Positions 17,096 through 24,147 of a stretch of DNA of 35,243 nucleotides are shown piece by piece. The notes beneath the pieces were generated by a model. It was not told the origin of the DNA. It saw only the letters and a list, made by a program, of their open reading frames with translations, and ran no database searches. This stretch comes from Pirellula sp. GTDB lineage: Bacteria > Planctomycetota > Planctomycetia > Pirellulales > Pirellulaceae. The stretch covers positions 1-35,243 of the forward strand of contig JALOQZ010000010.1 in assembly GCA_025459245.1 (NCBI GenBank), read 5' to 3'. The translations under genes were made by a program, and so were the position numbers. Position 1 is the first letter of the stretch. Each line of letters opens with the position of its first letter.

Positions 17096-17566
17096 CTACT
17101 TGGACGCCAAATTAGTCGCTCGTGTCGAAGCTAATCGCTCCGCGCGCTTCTCTTCTTTTTCTTTCTTTACCAAGGCTGCTTTCTCTTGCGCTTCTTGGCG
17201 ACGTCTCGACATCTCTTCGTAGTTCTTCTCTTGCGCAGCTTGCTGCAAAGCGAGCATCTGCTGTGCATTCTGCAACTGCTGCTGCATCATCAGCTGTCGC
17301 ATGTAGGCCTGCTGCATTTGGAGCTGCTGCATGTAAGCCTGCTGTGCCATGAACGCTTGAGGAGAATAAGCGTTAGAAATCGGACTCATGCTCGCCATGG
17401 AACTGGAGCTTGAAGAACCACCGGATGATTGGCATTGTCCGCCGCCCCCTCCTCCGCCGCCCCCTCCTCCGCCACCGCCCCCTCTACCACCCCGCTGTGC
17501 AAGTGCTTCGTTGGAAAGCGCTAATCCCGCAATCAGTCCACAAACCAATACGACGCAAGACTTCAT
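17096..17566 (-). CDS. Secreted Gly-tract, Gln/Met-rich protein
   Basis: The start is ATG 17564-17566. The open frame is longer, but only this start gives a clean signal peptide (MKSCVVLVCGLIAGLALS, cleavage after ALA-Q). The mature part begins with a long glycine tract, then a Ser-rich stretch. A Gln/Met/Ala/Tyr-rich region follows with repeats of QQAYMQQLQMQ type, and then a highly charged predicted coiled coil (QEKNYEEMSRRRQEAQEKAA). The total is 156 residues. It could be a periplasmic or surface structural protein. The repeats may also confer metal or protein binding through Met, but that is speculation. It is the second gene of the module, after the sigma factor gene. Confidence 0.75.
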   Translation of the reverse strand: MKSCVVLVCGLIAGLALSNEALAQRGGRGGGGGGGGGGGGGGGQCQSSGGSSSSSSMASMSPISNAYSPQAFMAQQAYMQQLQMQQAYMRQLMMQQQLQNAQQMLALQQAAQEKNYEEMSRRRQEAQEKAALVKKEKEEKRAERLASTRATNLASK

Positions 17567-17706
17567 GATCCATACTCCATGGCAAAGCCGAATCTGCACC
17601 GGGCGAAACCGCCGTTCACACAAACGGACATGATTCCGGTAAGAAGATCAGTACCGCGTCGGGCTGGATTACCGCCGCGACTTTTTCAAATTTTTTAGAG
17701 AATGAC

Positions 17707-18342
17707 TCAAGCCTCTCCTTGGCTCGGCTTCATCGCTTGCTTCAGCTTCAACAGGGCTCGAATCCAAAGCTTCTCAACGCTATCAATGGATCTGTCCATC
17801 GCCGACGCAATCTCGGGAAAGGATAGACCTTGTAGATTTCGCAATAGGACGACTTGTTGGTAATCTTCAGGAAGTGACTCGATCGCTCGGGCTAGCTCCA
17901 AGGTTGTTTCGTTCCAAGCGACGATTTCACTGGGCGTAGCTCCACCTGCGGAAAGGCAGCTCTCGAGATGTCCAGACGCTTCGTCGAGTTCTCGCTGAAA
18001 TTGCATCTCCAACTGTAGATTGCGTTGCTGTGTCCCGAGGTAGCGTCTCGCCGTTTTGGCGATACGATCTGCCAAGATCCCACGAAGCCAACCTGCGAAT
18101 TCTGCTTGGGAATTTCCGCGAAAGAGACCAATCTGCCGGACTGCTTCTACGCAAGCCTCTTGAACGATATCCGAGGGATCGACTTTTCCCCGCAAGCCTT
18201 GATGTAGCCTGCTCCGGGCGAGCATTCGCAGATAAGCCCTGTACTGCTCGAGCACGCATCCCAACTTTTGCACATCGTCCTGAAGCGACTGCGGTGACCA
18301 ACTGCTATCGGTATTGGAGAATTGGTTCATTCCTTTGCTCAT
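17707..18342 (-). CDS. ECF-type RNA polymerase sigma factor
   Basis: This 211-residue sigma factor has region 2 at ~30-95 (DPSDIVQEACVEAVRQIGLF and the following FAGWLRGILADRI). Region 4 is at ~155-202 (LPEDYQQVVLLRNLQGLSF followed by a helix-turn-helix with SIDSVEKLW). Regions 1 and 3 are absent, as in ECF factors. It resembles the planctomycete groups encoded near Ser/Thr kinases. No anti-sigma factor is encoded next to it, which agrees with control by the kinase five genes downstream, but that link is inferred. Two ATGs (18342 and 18330) are possible; the ribosome binding site AAGGAG is too close to the first to decide. It is the first gene of the minus-strand module. Confidence 0.93.
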   Translation of the reverse strand: MSKGMNQFSNTDSSWSPQSLQDDVQKLGCVLEQYRAYLRMLARSRLHQGLRGKVDPSDIVQEACVEAVRQIGLFRGNSQAEFAGWLRGILADRIAKTARRYLGTQQRNLQLEMQFQRELDEASGHLESCLSAGGATPSEIVAWNETTLELARAIESLPEDYQQVVLLRNLQGLSFPEIASAMDRSIDSVEKLWIRALLKLKQAMKPSQGEA

Positions 18343-18742
18343 TCTCCTTTTTGCGAAAAGCTCTCACCCTATGTCTAAGCTGGATCCTCGCTTCAACGAT
18401 AGTTCCTGGCATCTCGGGGATCAAGGTTCTCATCCTAGGAGTTCTAGCGAACGACGAGTGAGTAGAAGGAGTGGAAATCGCTTCGGGCATAGGAGTACTT
18501 CTTGCTGCCTTTTCCCCGACTTCACAAAGAATTGATCAAGCGGCAAAGTCACCCCAGTCGATACAGTTCAGCACAGAATCAACCGACTGAACTTCCCCTC
18601 GCTAAGAAACTGATTCATGAATCGATCTTCCGCACAAGTGATCGGTATCGAATGCTGCACCTTGAACGAGCAGTACTGCTACTCGGAAACGGTCAGCGCC
18701 CCAGTTATCGATAGGCACATCGATTTACCGAGGGAACGGACA
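18343..18742. other. 400-bp non-coding gap, probable promoter region of the ECF module
   Basis: No convincing gene is seen. On the minus strand a GGAACT element (around 18400-18410) could be part of an ECF-type -35, but no matching -10 is clear. An inverted repeat AGTTCAG/CTGAACT (18565-18571 and 18587-18593) with a 15-base spacer lies upstream of the small gene. Confidence 0.35.
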
Positions 18743-18970
18743 ATGGATGCACAGGGGAAGTTGGTATCTCTACCGTTTCCTTCAACCGGCAATTCGATGG
18801 TTCCATCCGATCGAGTCACGGTCCGAGTTCGCGACCTTGCCGCTGGCTTGCGAGCCATGGCCGCGATGCAGCTCGCTTGGCTTGAAGACCTCGGCGACGA
18901 TCCCATCGTCTTAACCCAAGACTTCTATGAAGTCTTTCTAGCTTGCCAAAAAGTCCGCCGAGCTGGATAG
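18743..18970 (+). CDS. Small hypothetical protein (75 aa)
   Basis: The frame is open from 18617, but ATG 18743 is preceded by AGGGA with 7 nt spacing, so I start there. The product of 75 residues begins MDAQGKLVSLPFPSTG. It has a helical Ala/Leu-rich middle (VRDLAAGLRAMAAMQLAWLE) and ends in a basic tail. It has no signal peptide or known domain. The good ribosome binding site and the amphipathic composition support coding. It stands alone between the ECF module and the lipoprotein gene. Confidence 0.55.
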   Translation: MDAQGKLVSLPFPSTGNSMVPSDRVTVRVRDLAAGLRAMAAMQLAWLEDLGDDPIVLTQDFYEVFLACQKVRRAG

Positions 18971-19056
18971 CTAGCATGGCTTGGAATTAGGAAAATAATC
19001 GCAAACGTTTGGTTTCACCTTGACGCCCAAGCGCTGATTTTTCTATCCCTGCGTGC

Positions 19057-20310
19057 ATGGACTACGACCGTTCACCAACGCATGGAAAATTCGACGCCCG
19101 CCGTGTGCCAAAGGCTCACCGATCGGTTCGCGCTCGGACATTGCTGGTGATCGCTATCGCATCCCTAACCGGTTGCCGCCGCGCTGCGTTCAACGAAATA
19201 TACGTTGAAAATATGGCTGGGGAAATTCGTGCGCTCGAAGACCGGGTCTACGAATACGATTCGGCCTATCAATCGCTCGAAATCGAAAACGAAGAACTTC
19301 GGCGAATCAACGAAGAGTTGCGTGCGAAGAATCGGGCTCTTAAGTCCGAAGCGACCAACGACCGTTCCTTGCTTCCCGTGCCCCTCGAAAGGGAAAAGAA
19401 AGTACCGCGGTCAAGCAAGCCAGAACCAACGTCTGAGCCGAAGTACGATGAGCCGGGGGTTATCGATTTAAGTCCGCCCCCGATTCAATCCAAACCTTCG
19501 ATACCGAAGTCGAATGATCCAAGCTTGGAAGTGGTTCCACCCAGCGCGGTACCAACTCCAATGCCAAGCGACAATGAGTCTCTTTTGCCACCGCCAAAGA
19601 GTTTGCCCGGTCTACCCAAGACGGAGGATAAGGGCACAAGCATAAAACGCCCTCAAGCGAAAGACTTGGTCGAGGACGTCCAGCTTCCGGATGGCTTGAT
19701 TCGTTCGGCTCAGCAACCGCAGCTCAAGGAGACCTCTCCAGCGGCCCCTTCGGTTCCTCCATCATCGAGTGTCCTGCCGCAACCATCGCTACCAAAGCTT
19801 ACACCCGGCGCCATTTTGCAGGGCCGCATCGATCTGCCTGTGGACCCTTCCGTCGTTCCTGCATCGGCAAATGTTCCGGCCCCACCACGGCCTAGCGACC
19901 AACGAATGGTCGAGATCGCATTTCATGAAACGCTTTGCCGAGGTCACAATTTTGATGATTCGCCCGGTGACGATGGCCTTTACCTAGTGCTGGTACCCAA
20001 GAACGAATCAGGCGAGCCGCTCCAACAAACGGGCAAGCTTACCGTGGTTATCGAAGAGACGCTCGACGAGACTTCGAAGCGAATCGCGGCATGGAATGTA
20101 ACACCCGACGAACTTCAAGATTCGCTCGAACCAATCGGAGCTTCACAAGGCTTTCACCTCAGTCTTCCATTTCAAGAAGTTGCTCCAGAGAGTAATCGCG
20201 TTCAAGTCTTTTTGAAGTACGAACTCGAAGATGGTCGCGTTCTGGTCAACCGGAAAGATATCCAGCTTCGTCGACCTGGCTATCGACAAACAACTTGGAC
20301 GCCTCGCTGA
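19057..20310 (+). CDS. Coiled-coil, proline-rich probable lipoprotein
   Basis: The product (417 residues) has a basic N-terminus, a hydrophobic stretch and the lipobox SLTGC (Cys ~40), so it is probably lipidated and membrane-bound. The real start may lie slightly downstream, since ~25 residues precede the hydrophobic part. Residues ~52-95 form a coiled coil (MAGEIRALEDRVYEYDSAYQ, then repeated ENEELRRINEELRAKN). A long Pro/Ser/Lys linker (~100-280) follows, then a folded C-terminal domain (~285-410) beginning VEIAFHETLCRGHNFDD. The design suggests an envelope spacer protein reaching from a membrane to the cell wall or outer layer. I do not know a named family. It converges with the M41-type gene, 12 bp between stops. 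Confidence 0.8.
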   Translation: MDYDRSPTHGKFDARRVPKAHRSVRARTLLVIAIASLTGCRRAAFNEIYVENMAGEIRALEDRVYEYDSAYQSLEIENEELRRINEELRAKNRALKSEATNDRSLLPVPLEREKKVPRSSKPEPTSEPKYDEPGVIDLSPPPIQSKPSIPKSNDPSLEVVPPSAVPTPMPSDNESLLPPPKSLPGLPKTEDKGTSIKRPQAKDLVEDVQLPDGLIRSAQQPQLKETSPAAPSVPPSSSVLPQPSLPKLTPGAILQGRIDLPVDPSVVPASANVPAPPRPSDQRMVEIAFHETLCRGHNFDDSPGDDGLYLVLVPKNESGEPLQQTGKLTVVIEETLDETSKRIAAWNVTPDELQDSLEPIGASQGFHLSLPFQEVAPESNRVQVFLKYELEDGRVLVNRKDIQLRRPGYRQTTWTPR

Positions 20311-20322
20311 GAAATCTCCGAC

Positions 20323-20817
20323 TCAATCGAGGTTTATCGTTCTATCCACGATGTGCTGCACTGCGCGGCCGCTCAAGGATTTTTTGGATACCAATTCCTC
20401 AGCAACACGCTCGATCGCGAGCCAAGTGTCTGGATCGTCGACGAGATGTTCCGTTTTGTCGAGCCACCTCTGTTGCAATCGTTCAACTTGTTTGTCGGTA
20501 GCGCCGCGATAGCGAGCTAGCTGCCGAACTCCGATCATGTCTTGTTGAGCACCGGGCCAGTTGTACCGTCCTACTATGCGAGCTTCGGCGACCACGCCCG
20601 CCAAGAGAATCAGCGCCTGAGCCTCCAACGTATCTTTGATGGGCTGCCCGCGGCGCTTGCTCATTTGTACTTGGCCCAGTCGCATCGAGTTTCGCTCGAT
20701 GGTCACCTTCTCAACGGGCCTACCCAATGTAATGGCGAGCACCGCGTGGCCCGCCTCATGAAAGGCGGTCGCTCTTTCGTCGTCCGCCTCGGCTTGGTCA
20801 ACAGAAGAATCGTGCAA
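20323..20817 (-). CDS. Stand-alone M41 (FtsH-type) peptidase domain protein
   Basis: The 164-residue product is only the zinc peptidase part of FtsH. It has the HEAGH site (20-24), and the FtsH-like third zinc ligand is preserved as Asp ~93 in PGAQQDMIGVRQLAR, which matches the GAxxD motif of FtsH. The LLAGVVAEAR helix also matches. There is no AAA+ domain and no membrane segment, so it may use another unfoldase or act on already unfolded substrates. The start is a TTG (20815-20817) with GAGG 7 nt upstream. It lies 4 bp after the methyltransferase stop, within one operon with the glycine-zipper gene. Similar stand-alone M41 proteins exist in several phyla without a known function. Confidence 0.85.
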   Translation of the reverse strand: MHDSSVDQAEADDERATAFHEAGHAVLAITLGRPVEKVTIERNSMRLGQVQMSKRRGQPIKDTLEAQALILLAGVVAEARIVGRYNWPGAQQDMIGVRQLARYRGATDKQVERLQQRWLDKTEHLVDDPDTWLAIERVAEELVSKKSLSGRAVQHIVDRTINLD

Positions 20818-20821
20818 TCCT

Positions 20822-21640
20822 CTACCTCACTCGATGCGCGATCGCAATGAATCCGCCAGCGCGAAGATGCGAAAACCATCGCGACGATAGCAAACCCGAT
20901 GATTCTCGATTCAATCGATATAAGTTTGTTATTTGCAGTCCAGAGGACTCGATGTCGGAGCGAAGCTCCTTTTCGGAATAGATATGGAGGAACATGCTGG
21001 GAAGGCCTCGATAGGGATAGATTCGATCTCCCAACTCCCAACTCTTATCCCGTTTTTCTCTCCACCAACCTCCGATGGTTTGACGAATGCCACCAGGATC
21101 GCGTAGCCACGACCCTCGGTTATGAACATGAACAATGAGGCAGCCATCCGGACGAAGAATCCTTTGGGCATGCGATAGAAAGGACCTGCGGTTACCGCGT
21201 CCCCTCACCATTCCCAACGAACTGTACATGCACAGCACGCCATCGGCGATATTGTCATGCAAGCATCGAAGGTCTGCCATATTCGCGCGTAGGAAGCTAC
21301 ATCGATCTTCCAGACCTTGTGCGCTGGCTTTCCTCGCGAACTCACCGAGCATCTCGCTGCTCAGATCGACCCCGAGAACGCGAAAGCCGCGCTGGGCCAG
21401 CGGGAGAAGGTTTCGCCCGGGACCACAACCCACATCGACAATCAGCCTTACTGAACTGTCTTCTCGCGTCGGCGACTGCGGAAGGGCTTCGTCGACGATC
21501 CGACGATCAAGCTCTAAGAGAGGATGGCCCGCATGGAACTGATCGTAATCGGTTGCGATTGTCGATTCGTTGACATAGTCCCAAGTGCCTCTCGAAACGC
21601 CAACGGGAAGCTGCCATGCGGGTCTTTCCGGAGTCGTCAT
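20822..21640 (-). CDS. Class I SAM-dependent methyltransferase
   Basis: This cytosolic methyltransferase of 272 residues has motif I at ~68-76 (IVDVGCGPGRN) and motif II (VLGVDLSSEML). An acidic/aromatic stretch LRANMADLRCL corresponds to motif III-IV, and DGVLCMYSSLGMV follows. The core is the Methyltransf_11/25 type. The C-terminal half contains ERF-free, basic residues and no further domain I can name. The substrate is unknown. It is the middle gene of a minus-strand operon: 3 bp after the glycine-zipper stop and 4 bp before the M41-type gene. Confidence 0.9.
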   Translation of the reverse strand: MTTPERPAWQLPVGVSRGTWDYVNESTIATDYDQFHAGHPLLELDRRIVDEALPQSPTREDSSVRLIVDVGCGPGRNLLPLAQRGFRVLGVDLSSEMLGEFARKASAQGLEDRCSFLRANMADLRCLHDNIADGVLCMYSSLGMVRGRGNRRSFLSHAQRILRPDGCLIVHVHNRGSWLRDPGGIRQTIGGWWREKRDKSWELGDRIYPYRGLPSMFLHIYSEKELRSDIESSGLQITNLYRLNRESSGLLSSRWFSHLRAGGFIAIAHRVR

Positions 21641-21643
21641 CCT

Positions 21644-22348
21644 TTAGAATCCACGACGTTCGACATAGACCGGCGCTCGTGTAGACCGATAGGTGGGAGC
21701 GGATGGCGTCGTGATGATCGTTCGCGTCGCAGGTCGGTATTCCTCTTGAATGATCACTTCCGAAGGTTGGCTTCTATAAACCGTCGCCCTCGGTGGCCTT
21801 GGAACATTGCCATTTTGCTGCAGGGCCGTGATGACATAATCGCTTACGCCTCGTTCACTCATCCAAATGACTTCATTAACATCGGGACGTGCCGCGACGC
21901 CATTCGCTTGGATGTGCGAGACGATTACCGTGTCGCTTACCCCGCTTTGCGTCATGCTCACCACTTCACTGACTGTGACGGGGCGCCGAGTAATGACATG
22001 AGTGTTCGCAGGCACATAGGTCCTATGTTCTACATAGGTTGGTGAGTGGTAGTGCGTCGGTCTTTGGTAGTAATACTGAGACGCTGCTTGCCGGCGCTCT
22101 GCGTGATCTCGGTTGTTGCCCAGGACACCCCCTGCAACAGCTCCTACTGCGCCCCCGATCAACGCACCCTCGGTGGTGTCGTCGCGTTGATGCCCAATCA
22201 CACCGCCGATGACCGCTCCCGTAACGCCGCCGAGGATCGCTCCATTGCGGGTATTCACGTTTTGAGGATAGGGTGCGTACTGACCCAAGGCAGTGCTAGC
22301 ACAACAAAGAAAGCTTCCCGCGAACCAACTAGCACGAATCCATCGCAT
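21644..22348 (-). CDS. Exported glycine-zipper protein with two GVSD repeats
   Basis: The start ATG 22346-22348 is fixed by GGAG 7 nt upstream and gives a signal peptide (MRWIRASWFAGSFLCCASTALG). The open frame extends 50 codons further upstream, but that part is not supported. A glycine-zipper segment follows (ILGGVTGAVIGGVIGHQ and GALIGGAVGAVAGGVLGN, ~40-85), typical of outer-membrane or envelope proteins. The C-terminal half has two copies of a ~25-residue unit: SEVVSMTQSGVSDTVIVSHI and NEVIWMSERGVSDYVITAL. These resemble a planctomycete E-V-I-x-M-x-x-x-G-V-S-D-x-V-I repeat. The tail is Pro/Thr/Arg-rich. It heads the operon with the methyltransferase and M41-type genes. Confidence 0.82.
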   Translation of the reverse strand: MRWIRASWFAGSFLCCASTALGQYAPYPQNVNTRNGAILGGVTGAVIGGVIGHQRDDTTEGALIGGAVGAVAGGVLGNNRDHAERRQAASQYYYQRPTHYHSPTYVEHRTYVPANTHVITRRPVTVSEVVSMTQSGVSDTVIVSHIQANGVAARPDVNEVIWMSERGVSDYVITALQQNGNVPRPPRATVYRSQPSEVIIQEEYRPATRTIITTPSAPTYRSTRAPVYVERRGF

Positions 22349-22475
22349 CGGTGCACTCCTGTCGGCAAAGAATCCAGAACACCTTCTTCCTTGAAGGTTG
22401 CCATTCTGAGAAGGCCAACTACCGGAATAAGATATCGGCAAGCGAAAGTCGAGACTGAAAACGGTTGTCGGCAAT

Positions 22476-22667
22476 CTAGCCAATCCAGAACATCGCAACC
22501 CACAAAACCATTGCGATCGCTAACAGGAAGCTCAAAGTCCAAGCCCCCGTTTTGATAGCTTGGCTCAAGATAAGCGGAACCCGCTCGTGCCGCGTCGCCG
22601 CCATAACCATCGACGAAGCGATCAAAACGGGAAACAGCCAGAGCAAATACTCAACAGATATACCCAT
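22476..22667 (-). CDS. Small two-helix membrane protein (63 aa)
   Basis: The product has two hydrophobic segments (VEYLLWLFPVLIASSMVMAA and SFLLAIAMVLWVAMFWIG) linked by a basic loop (TRHERVPLILSQAIKTG), the pattern of a small inner-membrane hairpin protein. The reading frame is complete, ATG 22665-22667. GGAGG lies 13 nt upstream, rather far. It lies between rsfS and the glycine-zipper gene on the same strand, 56 bp after the rsfS stop. The opposite strand has no better frame. Function unknown. Confidence 0.6.
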   Translation of the reverse strand: MGISVEYLLWLFPVLIASSMVMAATRHERVPLILSQAIKTGAWTLSFLLAIAMVLWVAMFWIG

Positions 22668-22723
22668 CCCGTTTGCGGTCCCTCCAGTGACGGTTCAAAG
22701 CGCTCGTTGTTGCGATAGGACGG

Positions 22724-23158
22724 CTAAGCGTTCGGATCGACGCCGCTGACCCGCGCATTGGTATCTTTCAATGTCTCGCTCAAGTCAATACGAACGCTGT
22801 CAGCCCAGAGGCCTTCCAAGTCGTAAAACTTTCGCCATTCCTCATCGAACAAATGGATGACGATTCCGCCGTAGTCGATGGCGATCCATCGGCTCTCGTC
22901 GTAGCCGGAAACGCTGAGCCTCGTTTCGCCATGGGCTTTGAGAACGCGGTGAATTTCCTCGGCGATGGCGTGCAATTGTCGTCGACTGGTCCCCGTGACG
23001 ATCAAAAAGCAATCAAAGATGCTGGTCTGCTTGGAGATATCCAGCAGAACGATGTCCTGTCCTTTGCTTTCCGCAGCGGCCCGAGCCGCCAATTTGGCGT
23101 TTGCAATACTATCGGCAACGGTTTGGGGAGAGAGGGTTGCTGGTTCGGTTTCCACCAT
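22724..23158 (-). CDS. rsfS: Ribosome silencing factor RsfS (Iojap/DUF143)
   Basis: RsfS binds protein uL14 of the 50S subunit and blocks subunit joining, lowering translation under starvation. The 144-residue product carries the family core: DIVLLDISKQTSIFDCFLIV, TGTSRRQLHAIAEEI and the closing RWIAIDYGGIVIHLFDEEWR with FYDLEGLWAD. The C-terminal tail after SVRIDL is ~20 residues longer than in many homologues. In most bacteria rsfS follows nadD; here no nadD is in the window. A possible sigma-70 promoter lies about 50-80 bp upstream. The next gene downstream is the small membrane protein. Confidence 0.95.
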   Translation of the reverse strand: MVETEPATLSPQTVADSIANAKLAARAAAESKGQDIVLLDISKQTSIFDCFLIVTGTSRRQLHAIAEEIHRVLKAHGETRLSVSGYDESRWIAIDYGGIVIHLFDEEWRKFYDLEGLWADSVRIDLSETLKDTNARVSGVDPNA

Positions 23159-23560
23159 GCGATTTCGGTTCTCTATTCGATTTGGTTCTTGGCAAAGGTT
23201 CTACCCACCAGTTTAAGTCACTCAGCCCCTATTGTCACCCTTCCAATCGCCGCGGTTCGCCTCACTTCCGGCAGTTTAAAAGAAATTCTTATCTCGCCTC
23301 CCTTTCCTAGCCTGACTCGTTGAAAAAATCAGTCCAATTTTTCTTGCTAATACTCGAATCCTTTGCGGGTTTTTCGTGCTCCTAGATGTGCGGACTTGGC
23401 CCCCCTTTCCGCCAATAGAAAATCTCATGAACTTTTTCGCTGCTTCGACAGTCGAATACAGCAAGAAAAGACAGGGAAGCAAATCGTGTTAGCGACTAAG
23501 ATGCAGCCGATAGGAGAGCAGGAAGCGACCCCGATCCTACGAGGATGCGACTAGAGAATC
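23159..23560. other. 402-bp gap between divergent rsfS and J-domain-like genes
   Basis: This holds the likely promoters of both divergent transcripts; only the rsfS one shows recognisable elements. An AT-rich imperfect inverted repeat (GAAAAAATC...ATTTTTC, around 23320-23342) is also present. Short open frames here do not look like genes. I see no RNA gene. Confidence 0.4.
23210..23238 (-). promoter_or_regulatory. Possible sigma-70 promoter of rsfS
   Basis: Read on the minus strand, GTGACA (23238-23233) and TAAACT (23215-23210) are separated by exactly 17 bp. They match TTGACA in 5 of 6 bases and TATAAT in 4 of 6. The position, about 50 bp before the rsfS ATG, is suitable. It is a sequence match only. 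Confidence 0.4.
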
Positions 23561-24136
23561 ATGAAAAAACCTTTGAGAACCCGAACGAGAACCGATCAAA
23601 ACGCCCATTACTTCCGAACCCTGGGACTAAATCGAGGGGAGTGCCGCATCGAAATTATTCGCGATGCAGCTAGGAGTCGGGCCAAAGAGCTATCCAGCCG
23701 CTCGCATCCCGCGACGGTTGATTTGCATCGCGCCGAAGTGGCGATCGCTGCTTACAAGCTTCTCGACCCGAGAGGTCGCGTCGATCTTTACGAGCGGGTT
23801 CAGCTCTCCTGCCCTCTCGATCAAGCCGATAACGCTCCTCCGCCACCACCTGCAATTTCCCCTATCAATCGATCGATCGGTCGACAGCCAGCGGCTCCAC
23901 CAGCCACCAACCCAAAGGGAACCATCCAGATAATGGGTGGTCAGATGGTCGATCGAGCGATTGAACTGGAAAACGAGGAATCGAATTCCGACTCGGAGGG
24001 TGAGTCTCAATGCGAGCCGCTTACGCTGTCTCTCGACGAACGCCGCCAAGTCGTCGAGCTGTTAAAGAAGACGGACGAAGAGTCCTCTACTAGCCGCACA
24101 ACATTCGGGTGGCTTCGATCTTATCTAGGTATTTGA
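23561..24136 (+). CDS. J-domain-like hypothetical protein without HPD
   Basis: The 191-residue product begins with a region similar in pattern to a J-domain: HYFRTLGLNRGECRIEIIRD, then RAEVAIAAYKLLDPRGRVDLYE, where the helix IV-like LLDPRGRVDLYER matches the end of DnaJ-type domains. The HPD tripeptide needed to stimulate Hsp70 is missing (SSRSHPATVD occurs near the place, with HP but not HPD). The middle is Pro-rich and disordered, and the C-terminal ~40 residues are helical. A role as a J-like adaptor is plausible, not shown. Its TGA (24134-24136) lies within the ribosome binding site region of the next gene, so the two are co-translated. Confidence 0.7.
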   Translation: MKKPLRTRTRTDQNAHYFRTLGLNRGECRIEIIRDAARSRAKELSSRSHPATVDLHRAEVAIAAYKLLDPRGRVDLYERVQLSCPLDQADNAPPPPPAISPINRSIGRQPAAPPATNPKGTIQIMGGQMVDRAIELENEESNSDSEGESQCEPLTLSLDERRQVVELLKKTDEESSTSRTTFGWLRSYLGI

Positions 24137-24147
24137 AGGAATACTCG

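Noticed and set aside
17388-17633. Poly-proline open frame on the plus strand
   Set aside because: It is the complement of the glycine tract of the secreted protein, which has a proper signal peptide on the other strand.
23363-23554. Open frame of 63 codons between rsfS and the J-like gene
   Set aside because: No ribosome binding site, no conserved pattern, lies in an AT-richer promoter-like gap.
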